DNA of 19,673 bases from JAUXLW01 sp964195005 (lineage in GTDB: Bacteria; Actinomycetota; Acidimicrobiia; Spongiisociales; SHLN01). Positions 1 to 7,353 of the stretch are shown piece by piece; the first letter of the stretch is position 1; each line of letters opens with the position of its first letter. The stretch lies in NCBI GenBank assembly GCA_964195005.1, contig CAXMOO010000055.1:1-19673 (forward strand), given 5' to 3'. The notes under the pieces were generated by a model. The model had not been told where the DNA came from. It saw only the letters and a list, made by a program, of their open reading frames with translations, and did no database searches. The position numbers and the translations under genes were made by a program.

Positions 1-757
1 AGGCACACACCGGCATCTGCTGGTGGGTGTCACCAAGGATGGCCCTCACCATCTCGGCAGCAGCGGCCGACGGGGCAAAATACGCGCTGCCAGGTTTGAG
101 CAGCCCGACGATCTCGGCGCCACCCTTGCGCGTCCGATCAACCAGTTCGTCGATGGCAGCTTCGTCGAGCACGTCGGTCAGTGCCTTATCCCCCACCCGG
201 CACTGAGAAGGAACCGGGACCATAGTCTCTCCGTGACTACCAAGTGTCACGGCGAAGATCTCGGTGATATCTGCTCCGGTCATCTCGGAAATGAAGTGAG
301 CGAAACGGGCCGAGTCGAGCATCCCCGCCTGGCCCATAACCCGCTCCCTGGGAAAACCGGAAACATCGGCAACCAACGTCGTCATGTGATCAAGCGGATT
401 GGTGACGTTAACGATCACCGCGTCTGGTGAGTAGCGAGCGATCTCGATGGTGACCTCTTTGACGATCCCGGCGTTGACGGCCAGGAGATCCATCCGGCTC
501 ATGCCCGGCTTGCGAGGCAGCCCGGCAGTAATGACCACAACATCACTTCCGGCTGTGTCGGCGTAGTCGTTCGAGCCCACAACCAGACTCCGATACCCGA
601 GGAGTGACCTCGACTGATTCATGTCCAGGGCTAGACCCTGCGGCAAACCCTCGACGATGTCGGTCATTACCACCTCATCGGCGATGTCTGCCTCGGCCAG
701 GCGCATCGCAGTGGTAGATCCGTACTTGCCAGCCCGAACAACGGTGACCTTGCTCAT
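1..757 (-). CDS. mdh: Malate dehydrogenase (LDH/MDH family), 3' end outside window
   Basis: NAD-dependent oxidation of malate to oxaloacetate in the TCA cycle, cytoplasmic. 252 codons are present of about 310 usual; the C-terminus lies beyond base 1. Seen: Rossmann beta strand and loop at residues 4-13, substrate-loop arginines R82 and R88 in PRKPGMSR, N120 in VTNPLD, D148 and R151 in LDSAR, and catalytic H175 in GSHGE. The arginine-containing loop favours malate over lactate dehydrogenase, and the sequence resembles the Chloroflexus-type MDH. Start is the ATG at 757, preceded by a perfect AGGAGG with 4-nt spacing. Odd: the nucleotide-binding loop reads RAGKYG instead of GxGxxG, so the first glycine is Arg8. 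It is separated from icd upstream by 261 nt containing an inverted-repeat element, and has its own candidate -10 box. Confidence 0.93.
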   Translation of the reverse strand, partial: MSKVTVVRAGKYGSTTAMRLAEADIADEVVMTDIVEGLPQGLALDMNQSRSLLGYRSLVVGSNDYADTAGSDVVVITAGLPRKPGMSRMDLLAVNAGIVKEVTIEIARYSPDAVIVNVTNPLDHMTTLVADVSGFPRERVMGQAGMLDSARFAHFISEMTGADITEIFAVTLGSHGETMVPVPSQCRVGDKALTDVLDEAAIDELVDRTRKGGAEIVGLLKPGSAYFAPSAAAAEMVRAILGDTHQQMPVCA

Positions 758-784
758 CTCGCCTCCTGTGCTCCGAGCCAGGAA

Positions 785-790
785 AGGCTA
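785..790 (-). promoter_or_regulatory. Candidate -10 box for mdh
   Basis: TAGCCT on the minus strand, 27 nt before the mdh ATG. This would leave a short leader of about 20 nt that contains the AGGAGG ribosome site. It is a TANNNT hexamer like those found before several other genes here. No convincing -35 element is visible. A small hairpin (GGTGT, loop CGGTA, ACACC) lies just upstream at 809-823. Confidence 0.4.
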
Positions 791-852
791 ACCCCTCCGG
801 CCGGGCCGGGTGTCGGTAACACCGGCGCCGACGGTCTTCGTCCTGAACCGAT

Positions 853-1017
853 CTAGTGTCCTGCGTCGTAAGTTTGTGCTGATATCGCCGAGGACTCGGC
901 GTTCATGGCAAGGACGCAGGACGAAGGCATAGCGGGGCTACGTCAAGGACGAGGACGCAGCCAGGGGCGTCGAGGCCCGGCGAGATTCTGTGCAGGACTT
1001 GCGACGCGGGACACTAG
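853..1017. repeat. 165-bp MITE-like inverted-repeat element bounded by CTAG
   Basis: The ends 853-873 and 997-1017 are inverted repeats matching at 19 of 21 positions; the two differences are C/T transitions. Weaker inverted similarity continues inward for about 25 bp (CGCCGAGG on the left against CGCCGGGC on the right). The centre holds short GGACGCAGGACGA / GGACGAGGACGCA repeats and a TAGC-GGG-GCTA hairpin. It has no coding capacity that looks real. Both outer ends are CTAG, the target preferred by IS630-family elements, which duplicate TA; linking it to that family is inference. The right end lies 1 nt beyond the icd stop codon, so it may also act as the icd terminator. Confidence 0.6.
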
Positions 1018-1018
1018 G

Positions 1019-2224
1019 TCAGGCCATCCGCTCGATCATGGCGTCGGCGAATTGGGAGGTCTTGACTTCGGTGGCGCCCTCCATGAGGCGGGCAAAGTCA
1101 TAAGTAACGATCTTGTCTCCTACGGTGGCCTCCAACGCCCGGCGGATCGCATCAGCCACTTCGCCCCAGCCCATGTAATCGAACATCAAGGCACCCGATA
1201 GGATCACCGACCCCGGGTTCACCTTGTCCTGACCGGCGTACTTGGGAGCGGTGCCGTGGGTGGCCTCGAAAATCGCTACCCCGGTCTGGTAGTTGATGTT
1301 CCCTCCGGGAGCGATGCCGATGCCACCCACCTGAGCAGCCAGGGCGTCGCTCATGTAATCGCCATTGAGATTGGTCGTGGCGATGACGTCGTACTCGGCG
1401 GGACGTGTCAGGATCTGCTGCAGGAAGGCATCGGCGATTACATCTTTGACGAGCAGCCTGTCGCCGGGAACTCCCCCGCTGTCCTCCCAGGAGACGGCCC
1501 TATCACTGAACTCGTCTTTAACGACCTCGTAGCCCCAGTTACGGAACGCGCCTTCGGTGAATTTCATGATGTTGCCCTTGTGCACCAACGTGACCGACTC
1601 GCGATCGTTGGCCAAGGCGTATTCGATGGCAGCGCGGATCAGCCGCTTCGACCCTGTCGTAGAGACGGGCTTGAGGCCGAGGCCGGCATCGGGTCGCGGC
1701 TCCCAGCCGTACTCCGACTTTATGAAGTCGAGCAATGCGACTGCCTCAGGGGTGCCTGACTCAAGTTCGAGTCCGGCGTATACATCCTCGGTGTTCTCGC
1801 GGAAGATCACCATGTCGACGAGCTCAGGATGCTTGACCGGCGAAGGCACACCCTGAAACCAGCGCACGGGCCGGATACAGGTGTAGAGGTCGAGAATCTG
1901 ACGGATGGCGACATTCAGACTTCTCATGCCTCCGCCGACTGGCGTAGTCAGCGGGCCCTTGATGCCGACGAGGTGCCGGCGAAAAGACTCCACGGTCTCT
2001 TCGGGAAGCCATTCTCCAGTCTCGTCGAACGCCGCCTGGCCTGCCGGCACCTGCGTCCAAGCAACCGCACGGTCAGATCCATACGCCGACTCGACGGCCG
2101 CGTCGAAGACTCGAACTGAAGCTGCCCATATATCAGGCCCGATACCGTCACCCTCGATATACGGAATGATTGGTGTGTCCGGGACCAGCAGCCCGTCCGG
2201 GCCCATTGTTATTAACGAAGCCAC
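1019..2224 (-). CDS. icd: NADP-dependent isocitrate dehydrogenase
   Basis: Oxidative decarboxylation of isocitrate to 2-oxoglutarate in the TCA cycle. 401 aa, E. coli Icd type (416 aa). Seen: isocitrate-binding serine S102 in GGGMRSLNV (the residue phosphorylated in E. coli), K216 in HKGNIMK, NLNGDY at 285-290, and the coenzyme determinants K328-Y329 in PKYAGQDK plus Y375 and R379 in TYDFARL. In the known E. coli enzyme this set specifies NADP rather than NAD. The start is GTG at 2224, chosen because AGGAGG lies 4 nt upstream; an in-frame ATG at codon 7 lacks such a site. It starts 13 nt after folD ends, so the two are probably co-transcribed. Its stop abuts the 165-bp inverted-repeat element. 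Confidence 0.96.
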   Translation of the reverse strand: MASLITMGPDGLLVPDTPIIPYIEGDGIGPDIWAASVRVFDAAVESAYGSDRAVAWTQVPAGQAAFDETGEWLPEETVESFRRHLVGIKGPLTTPVGGGMRSLNVAIRQILDLYTCIRPVRWFQGVPSPVKHPELVDMVIFRENTEDVYAGLELESGTPEAVALLDFIKSEYGWEPRPDAGLGLKPVSTTGSKRLIRAAIEYALANDRESVTLVHKGNIMKFTEGAFRNWGYEVVKDEFSDRAVSWEDSGGVPGDRLLVKDVIADAFLQQILTRPAEYDVIATTNLNGDYMSDALAAQVGGIGIAPGGNINYQTGVAIFEATHGTAPKYAGQDKVNPGSVILSGALMFDYMGWGEVADAIRRALEATVGDKIVTYDFARLMEGATEVKTSQFADAMIERMA

Positions 2225-2237
2225 AACTCCTCCTGAA

Positions 2238-3092
2238 TCATCCGGCCGTACCTGCCCGCGCCTCGGCTAAGCCGACGGTGTTGAGCAGGAGGCTGGCAAT
2301 CGTCATCGGTCCAACTCCGCCCGGAACCGGGCTGATTGCACCGGCCACCTCCGCCACACTATCAAAATCCACATCCCCCACCAGCTTGCCATCAACGCGG
2401 TTGATGCCGACATCGACGACCACCGCCCCCTCCTTCACTCCTTCCGCCGTCACCAGACCCGGCGATCCGGTCGCGACTACGAGGATGTCTGCCATAGCCG
2501 TGACGGCCGGCAGGTCCACTGTGCGGGAGTGGGCGTTGAGCACCGTCGCGTTGGCAGCTTTCGCCCCGAGCAGGAGGCCCATCGGCCGACCCACCAGCCG
2601 GGAGCGGCCGACGATCACGGCCACCTTTCCCTCGGTTTCAATGTCGTAGAAGTCGAGTAGGCGCATGATGCCTTGCGGCGTGGCCGGCACGGCCCCCCGC
2701 CGCTCGAGCACAGCCAACCCCAGGCTGTGGGGGTGAAGCCCGTCCGCGTCCTTGCCCGGATCGATGAGGTCGATTATGGCATCCGGGTCCATCCCCTCGG
2801 GAAGGGGCAGCTGAACCAAGATCGCATCGACCGCCGGGTCGGCGTTGAGGTTACGGACCAGCGCTTCGACCTCTTCTTGCGGGGTCTCGGTGGGTAAATG
2901 CTTGTCATAGGAGTACATGCCGACGTCGGCAGCCGCCTTGTGCTTGTTGCGCACATACACCTCGCTGGCGGGATCGTCGCCGACCAGAACGGTCGCAAGA
3001 CCGACCCGCTTTCCGAGCGCGGCAACCCGCTCACTCACCTCGTCTTTGATCGCTTGCGCAGGCTCCTTGCCCGACAGAATCTTCGCCGTCAC
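2238..3092 (-). CDS. folD: Methylenetetrahydrofolate dehydrogenase / methenyl-THF cyclohydrolase
   Basis: Bifunctional enzyme interconverting 5,10-methylene-THF, 5,10-methenyl-THF and 10-formyl-THF with NADP, supplying one-carbon units for purines and formyl-Met. 284 aa, the usual length. Seen: active-site Y46 and K50 in YVRNKHK, QLPLP near 94, KDADG near 116, the Rossmann segment VIVGRSRLVGRP, AHSRT, and the C-terminal signature PGGVGPMT. The common PCTP motif reads PATP here. The start is GTG at 3092; there is no ribosome site, but TAGGCT lies exactly 7 nt upstream, suggesting a leaderless mRNA. It sits 30 nt after sucD and 13 nt before icd, so it can also be read through from sucCD. Confidence 0.95.
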   Translation of the reverse strand: MTAKILSGKEPAQAIKDEVSERVAALGKRVGLATVLVGDDPASEVYVRNKHKAAADVGMYSYDKHLPTETPQEEVEALVRNLNADPAVDAILVQLPLPEGMDPDAIIDLIDPGKDADGLHPHSLGLAVLERRGAVPATPQGIMRLLDFYDIETEGKVAVIVGRSRLVGRPMGLLLGAKAANATVLNAHSRTVDLPAVTAMADILVVATGSPGLVTAEGVKEGAVVVDVGINRVDGKLVGDVDFDSVAEVAGAISPVPGGVGPMTIASLLLNTVGLAEARAGTAG

Positions 3093-3099
3093 AGGTTGA

Positions 3100-3105
3100 A
3101 GCCTA
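3100..3105 (-). promoter_or_regulatory. Candidate leaderless -10 box for folD
   Basis: TAGGCT on the minus strand, 7 nt before the folD GTG, inside the 30-nt gap after sucD. With a start site 6-7 nt after the box, transcription would begin at the start codon. The gene lacks any AGGAGG-like site, which agrees with this. Confidence 0.45.
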
Positions 3106-3122
3106 GGAGGGTGGTGGGAGCA

Positions 3123-4007
3123 TCAAGTGAGCGGTCCGCTCAGGAGCTCCTGAATCGCAGTGCCGATCTCAGTCGGGTCATCCAGTACGGTAGACCCCAC
3201 CGCAGCCAGTGCCTCCATCTTGGCCGAGGCAGTGCCCTTGTTGCCAGAAATGATGGCTCCAGCGTGGCCCATCTTCTTTCCGGGCGGGGCAGTCACTCCG
3301 GCAATGTACGACACGACCGGTTTGGTGATGTGGTCCTTGATGAAGTCGGCGGCTTGCTCCTCGGCATCTCCTCCGATCTCACCGATCATCACGATGGCGT
3401 CGGTGTCGTCGTCCTTCTGGAACAGGTCGAGTACGTCGACGAACGACGTGCCCGGAACCGGGTCGCCGCCGATGCCGACGCAGCTCGACTGTCCGATGCC
3501 GAGCATGGTGAGCTCATGAACTGCTTGATAGGTGAGCGTGCCCGACCGCGACACCACTCCCACCCGGCCTGCCAGGGCGATCTCGGGAGGCATGATGCCC
3601 ACGTTGGCCTTGCCCGGCGACAGAAGGCCGGGGCAGTTCGGCCCCAGCAGCCGGGCATCCGACATGTGAGTGATGTAGTTGAACACCCGGGCCTCGTCGT
3701 GAGCAGGAATGCCTTCGGTGATTGCCACGATCAAATCGATGCCGGCGGCGGCCGCTTCCATAATCGCGTCGGCTGCAAAGGGAGGGGGGACAAAGGTCAT
3801 GGCGGTGTTCGCGGAGGTGGCGGCGACGGCTTCGGCCACGGTGTTGAAGATCGGCACACCGTCGAGGTCGGTACCGCCCTTACCCGGCGTCACCCCTGCC
3901 ACCAGATTGGTGCCGTAATCGCGGTTGCGAAACCCGTGGAACTGGCCCTCCTTGCCGGTGAGGCCCTGGACTAGCAGCCTGGTCCCTTCGTCAATGAGAA
4001 TCGCCAT
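3123..4007 (-). CDS. sucD: Succinyl-CoA synthetase alpha subunit
   Basis: Forms the CoA-binding, phospho-histidine-carrying half of ADP/GDP-forming succinate-CoA ligase, which makes ATP or GTP from succinyl-CoA. 294 aa, typical. Seen: the CoA-binding segment with QGLTGKEG at 14-21, GPNCPG at 122-127, SRSGTLTYQ at 153-161, and the active-site H248 in KKMGHAGA (H246 in E. coli). The ATG at 4007 shares one base with the sucC stop (TGATG), so translation is coupled to sucC, giving the 1:1 ratio needed for the heteromer. folD follows 30 nt later. Confidence 0.97.
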   Translation of the reverse strand: MAILIDEGTRLLVQGLTGKEGQFHGFRNRDYGTNLVAGVTPGKGGTDLDGVPIFNTVAEAVAATSANTAMTFVPPPFAADAIMEAAAAGIDLIVAITEGIPAHDEARVFNYITHMSDARLLGPNCPGLLSPGKANVGIMPPEIALAGRVGVVSRSGTLTYQAVHELTMLGIGQSSCVGIGGDPVPGTSFVDVLDLFQKDDDTDAIVMIGEIGGDAEEQAADFIKDHITKPVVSYIAGVTAPPGKKMGHAGAIISGNKGTASAKMEALAAVGSTVLDDPTEIGTAIQELLSGPLT

Positions 4008-5152
4008 CAGTCCGTGCCCGCCAGCTGTACCGCCCGCTCGGCGGCTTCTCGCATAGTGCTCGCCGGGATCAACTTCTTATGCCTTGACTCGGCGAGGAGC
4101 GCCCGGCCTGCATCAGCATTGGTGCCGTCCAGTCTGACGACGATCGGCCACGGGAGCTCCAACCGGTCCAGCGCCTCGATGATCCCCTGGGCGACAAGGT
4201 CACACCGGGTAATGCCACCGAAGATGTTGATGAGCACAGACTTGACGGTTTCGTCATGAGTGAGCACTTCAAGGGCATTCAAAATGGTTTCGGCCCCGGC
4301 ACCACCGCCCACGTCGAGGAAGTTGGAGGCACTCCCGCCGACGAGGTCGACGATGTCGAGCGTGCTCATGACCAGTCCGGCGCCGTTGCCGATTATCCCA
4401 ACGCTGCCTTCGAGTTTGATGAAGTTGAGATCGCGCTCCTTGGCTTTGGCCTCGATCGGGTCACGGTGGAAGGCGGCTTCGAACTCGCCGAAGTCGGGGT
4501 GCCGGAAGAACGCATTGGAGTCGAGCGTTACTTTGGAGTCGAGTGCCACGATCTCGCCGGAGCCGGTGAGGATCAGCGGGTTGACCTCCACCAGATCGCA
4601 GTCGAGGGAGACGAAGGCCTCATACAGCTTTTTGAGGGCGGCCGTGGCCGCTCGAGCTGCGGTGGGCTCCAGCTTGCCTCGGTAAACGAGTTCCCGCGCC
4701 TGCCAATCGGTGAGCCCCACTACCGGATCGATGTGCAGCTTCACCACCGCCTCGGGGTCCGACTCGGCCACGCCTTCGATGTCGACACCTCCCTGGGCAC
4801 TCACAATGGCGAGATGCTTCTTGGCGGAACGGTCGAGCGTAAAGCTGACGTAGTACTCGGCGGCAATGTCCGAGGCTTGTTCCACCCAGACCGAATGTAC
4901 TGTGTGACCCTTGATGTCCATGCCGAGGATCTGCCCGGCGGCCTCTTCGGCTGCTCGGGGTGAGTCGGCGACTTTGATGCCGCCCGCTTTTCCGCGACCG
5001 CCAACCTGCACTTGAGCCTTGACTACGACGGTGCCGCCGATGGCGTCGGCGGCAGTGCGGGCCTCGGTCGGCGAGATGGCGAGACGACCATCCGGGACGG
5101 GCACGCCGACCCTGGCGAAAAGGGATTTGCCCTGATACTCAAAGAGGTCCAC
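4007..5152 (-). CDS. sucC: Succinyl-CoA synthetase beta subunit
   Basis: Nucleotide-binding subunit of succinate-CoA ligase. 381 aa, close to the 388 of E. coli. Seen: an N-terminal ATP-grasp domain with K45 in VVVKAQV and the glycine loop GGRGKAG at 51-57, EVNPL in the middle, and a C-terminal CoA-ligase domain with NIFGGITRCD near 310. Nucleotide preference (ATP or GTP) cannot be read with confidence. The start is GTG at 5152, only 3 nt after the stop of the B12-binding mutase subunit, so it is probably translated by reinitiation or coupling. sucD follows with a 1-nt overlap. Confidence 0.97.
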   Translation of the reverse strand: MDLFEYQGKSLFARVGVPVPDGRLAISPTEARTAADAIGGTVVVKAQVQVGGRGKAGGIKVADSPRAAEEAAGQILGMDIKGHTVHSVWVEQASDIAAEYYVSFTLDRSAKKHLAIVSAQGGVDIEGVAESDPEAVVKLHIDPVVGLTDWQARELVYRGKLEPTAARAATAALKKLYEAFVSLDCDLVEVNPLILTGSGEIVALDSKVTLDSNAFFRHPDFGEFEAAFHRDPIEAKAKERDLNFIKLEGSVGIIGNGAGLVMSTLDIVDLVGGSASNFLDVGGGAGAETILNALEVLTHDETVKSVLINIFGGITRCDLVAQGIIEALDRLELPWPIVVRLDGTNADAGRALLAESRHKKLIPASTMREAAERAVQLAGTD

Positions 5153-5155
5153 TAC

Positions 5156-5548
5156 TCAGGCCTCTGGAATGTGTTCGTTGACCCAGTCCACGATGTCCGA
5201 AAGCGGAGCCCCGGGGGTGAAGATGGCGGCCACGCCGGCTTGCTCGAGCGGCTCGATGTCCTCCTCAGGGACGATACCTCCCCCGAAAACGATTACATCG
5301 TCGGCTCCCCGGGCGCGCAATCCTTCAACAACCTTGGGAAACAGTGTCATGTGAGCTCCCGACAAGACCGACAATCCGACGCCACCAACGTCCTCCTGAA
5401 TGGCAGTTTCGACGATCTGCTCCGGAGTCTGGTGAAGGCCCGAGTAGATAACCTCCACCCCTCCATCTCGAAGCGCCCGGGCTATTACCTTGGCGCCACG
5501 GTCGTGACCGTCCAGGCCCGGCTTGGCAATGAGGACTCTTCGCGGCAT
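5156..5548 (-). CDS. Cobalamin-binding small subunit of an acyl-CoA mutase (methylmalonyl-CoA mutase type)
   Basis: 130-aa single-domain protein matching the C-terminal B12 domain of methylmalonyl-CoA mutase. Seen: DxHxxG at D13-H15-G18, where H15 is the lower cobalt ligand in the family, SVL at 60-62, and GGG at 89-91. In split mutases such a domain pairs with a separate ~550-aa substrate-binding subunit, which is not in this window. Its place directly before sucCD (3 nt to sucC) points to methylmalonyl-CoA to succinyl-CoA conversion, as at the end of propionate or odd-chain and branched-chain degradation. Isobutyryl-CoA or ethylmalonyl-CoA mutase small subunits look alike and cannot be excluded. 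No ribosome site is seen; TAACCT lies 6 nt before the ATG. Confidence 0.88.
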   Translation of the reverse strand: MPRRVLIAKPGLDGHDRGAKVIARALRDGGVEVIYSGLHQTPEQIVETAIQEDVGGVGLSVLSGAHMTLFPKVVEGLRARGADDVIVFGGGIVPEEDIEPLEQAGVAAIFTPGAPLSDIVDWVNEHIPEA

Positions 5549-5554
5549 GCACCG

Positions 5555-5560
5555 AGGTTA
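5555..5560 (-). promoter_or_regulatory. Candidate leaderless -10 box for the mutase-sucCD operon
   Basis: TAACCT on the minus strand, 6 nt before the ATG at 5548, with no Shine-Dalgarno sequence between. It would drive the mutase subunit, sucC and sucD as one transcript. Confidence 0.4.
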
Positions 5561-5608
5561 GCGGCCGCCGCGAAAGGGCTCCTCCAGCCCCATGCCTCGC
5601 TTTGCATC

Positions 5609-5637
5609 ACAGCCACCCTGCCGTGACCCACGGCTGT
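5609..5637. terminator. Hairpin downstream of the Eis-like gene, possible terminator
   Basis: In the 139-nt gap after the acetyltransferase stop: ACAGCC (5609-5614) pairs with GGCTGT (5632-5637), with an alternative inner stem CCGTG-ACC-CACGG at 5621-5633. No T-run follows, so intrinsic termination is uncertain. Confidence 0.3.
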
Positions 5638-5687
5638 CACATCGTCAAACCTGCCGGCCACAGCACCATTCGCCGTGGTGGTTTGGG

Positions 5688-6899
5688 TTAGAACAGCTCG
5701 GGGCACCAGGGCTCGATATGCCATCCGAACATGTCATCTGCCATGCGAACGGCTTCGTCTGAGCCTGTGATGAGTCCGGCCCGCGCAAGCTCACTTGGCC
5801 GCGTACCGCCGAGATAAATCGCTCCCAGCTCGCGAACGTCCAACTCCAGGTCAGCTGGCTCGTTCGTGCGAGCCGACGCTGCCCGGGAAGGCCCTGCCTC
5901 CAGACTGTACCGGCCGGCGCAGTTTCCGAAGCTATCGGAAACCTCCATCACGAGCCGTCCCGGCACCCGATATTGCCGAGCCTCCAAAGCTCCCGGAATA
6001 TCGAGCAGCCGAACCCAGACGCCATCGGATGGCCGGGTATGCACCCGGCGCCCATCGGCGACAATCCATCGGAGCGAGGCCGCCGGATCGGTGTTCCAAC
6101 CTTCAAGCTCTCTCACGAGATCAATGCCGACGAGGTACCTCCACAGAGCGTCCTCAGCTTCCGGCGACGTTGCGATGAACTCACCAAACTCCACGGTCCC
6201 GCTGGGAAGGCCGTCTTCGAACCGGAGCTGCTGTCGGTAGTTTGCGTAGCCACCGACTCCGGACGAGTCCTCGTACACAACCCACCGTTTTGCCGTACGC
6301 CCGGAGCGGTGATGTTCCGGGTCGTAGAAATGCTCCTCGTCCCACCGCACCGGGGAGCGCGTGAGGAAGCCGGGCCGCTCGGGTCGTACGCGCTCATAGA
6401 GGTTGGGAAGGATCTTGCGGGCCTCTTCCACATCGACGAGGCGCACAAGCCCTTGCGCCGCCGCCTCGTGCACAAACGAGATGGAAGCCCGCTCTACCTT
6501 CATTTCGTAGGCATGGGCGGCGATGCCGTAGCCGAACCGGCCGTAAATGGCACTTTCCGTTGCCCACAGCGCCACCGCCAGCTCGCCGCGAACGGAGGCC
6601 TCGCTCAGGTGAAACTCCATCATCGCGGTGAGCACACCCTGCCTTCGGTGGGTCGGCTTCACCGTGATCACTGTGGTCCCTCCACACGGAATGAACCCGC
6701 CCGGGACTGTCATATCGAAGCTGAACGCCCCACCGGTACCGACCACTTCGTCACCGTCGAACGCAGCGAAGAGACGATCGAGTTCGAACAGGTTCTTGAA
6801 GCTCTCCAGATCTTCAGGCTTGGGATCAAACCCGAAACTGTGGCCCATGACCGCTCGGAATTCGTCGATGTCTGACTCTCGTATAACGCGAACGTCCAT
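5688..6899 (-). CDS. Eis-family N-acetyltransferase
   Basis: 403 aa, the usual Eis size. Known Eis proteins acetylate amines on aminoglycosides and protein lysines using acetyl-CoA. Order of parts: N-terminal GNAT domain with the acetyl-CoA loop THRRQG at 83-88, the IYGRFGYG segment at 118-125 containing the tyrosine that serves as general acid in Mycobacterium Eis, a second GNAT-like domain, and a C-terminal sterol-carrier-like region. The protein ends in PWCPELF; a free C-terminal Phe carboxylate takes part in catalysis in the characterised enzyme. The start is the ATG at 6899; an upstream extension to 7157 has no homology-like content and TAGGCT sits exactly 7 nt before 6899. It stands alone between two long gaps. 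The true substrate is unknown. Confidence 0.88.
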   Translation of the reverse strand: MDVRVIRESDIDEFRAVMGHSFGFDPKPEDLESFKNLFELDRLFAAFDGDEVVGTGGAFSFDMTVPGGFIPCGGTTVITVKPTHRRQGVLTAMMEFHLSEASVRGELAVALWATESAIYGRFGYGIAAHAYEMKVERASISFVHEAAAQGLVRLVDVEEARKILPNLYERVRPERPGFLTRSPVRWDEEHFYDPEHHRSGRTAKRWVVYEDSSGVGGYANYRQQLRFEDGLPSGTVEFGEFIATSPEAEDALWRYLVGIDLVRELEGWNTDPAASLRWIVADGRRVHTRPSDGVWVRLLDIPGALEARQYRVPGRLVMEVSDSFGNCAGRYSLEAGPSRAASARTNEPADLELDVRELGAIYLGGTRPSELARAGLITGSDEAVRMADDMFGWHIEPWCPELF

Positions 6900-6906
6900 G
6901 TCGACC

Positions 6907-6912
6907 AGCCTA
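6907..6912 (-). promoter_or_regulatory. Candidate leaderless -10 box for the Eis-like gene
   Basis: TAGGCT on the minus strand, 7 nt before the ATG at 6899, the same hexamer and spacing as at folD. It decides the start codon in favour of 6899. Confidence 0.45.
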
Positions 6913-6971
6913 CCGGGGACCAAATTTCGCTCGCTGAGTCGATCGATGCCGACCGAGCATTCTGATGGTCT

Positions 6972-7007
6972 CCCCTCCCGGACCGAAGCTGAAGCGAACG
7001 GGAGGGG
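6972..7007. repeat. Perfect 9-bp inverted repeat upstream of the Eis-like gene
   Basis: CCCCTCCCG at 6972-6980 and CGGGAGGGG at 6999-7007 with an 18-nt loop, ending 72 nt before the Eis-like start codon. It could be an operator-like site or the end of a transcript from pcrA. No T-run is present on either strand. Confidence 0.5.
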
Positions 7008-7198
7008 CCGGGTGGTGCCCAACAACGGCGGTAGTTCGCAGCTCGCACATCGGAGAATTGTTGCTTTCTGGCTTGCCGGGGGCAGTGCATAACAGTTAGC
7101 TGTTGGTCCGGTGCCTGTATAACCGGTTCCTGCTTCAACAGGCGCATCGGGCGACAAGCAACCTCAGGGCGCCGTTGTTGGGCCCACCCCCCTCCCAG

Positions 7199-7221
7199 CC
7201 TCCCCCACTTCGTGGCGGAGG
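7199..7221. repeat. Short palindrome (REP-like), with a degenerate partner at 7335-7350
   Basis: CCTCCCCCAC-TTC-GTGGCGGAGG forms a 10-bp stem with one mismatch. CACTTCGTGGGGGAGG recurs about 130 nt away as the right half only. This resembles small palindromic repeats spread in intergenic DNA, but two sites are not enough to prove a family. Confidence 0.4.
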
Positions 7222-7353
7222 TGACCATAGGGACTTCGCTGACCACGGCATCGCACCCCCCTCCATAGGCAACCTCCTCATCCTCGGTGTTACCCGTGTC
7301 CCCGCACGAGCATCACCCATGTACCCGGTCCATACACTTCGTGGGGGAGGAGT

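Noticed and set aside
23..430. Plus-strand open frame of 135 codons at the left edge
   Set aside because: It is antisense to mdh, whose reading frame is continuous and carries all catalytic motifs.
905..1201. Plus-strand open frame of 98 codons across the inverted-repeat element
   Set aside because: It runs over the icd 3' end and the repeat; the peptide is rich in Arg and Gly with no family resemblance, so it is a GC-rich shadow frame.
2898..3974. Long plus-strand open frame (358 codons)
   Set aside because: It is antisense to folD and sucD, both complete with catalytic residues; its composition (many His, Arg, Gly) is typical of an antisense frame.
4256..4963. Plus-strand open frame of 235 codons
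   Set aside because: It is antisense to sucC and has no recognisable domain.
5973..6875. Plus-strand open frame of 300 codons
   Set aside because: It is antisense to the Eis-like gene and lacks domain-like patterns.
6900..7157. 86-codon N-terminal extension of the Eis-like protein
   Set aside because: The usual family N-terminus begins at 6899 and a -10 box ends 7 nt before it; the extension is low in hydrophobic pattern and passes through hairpins.
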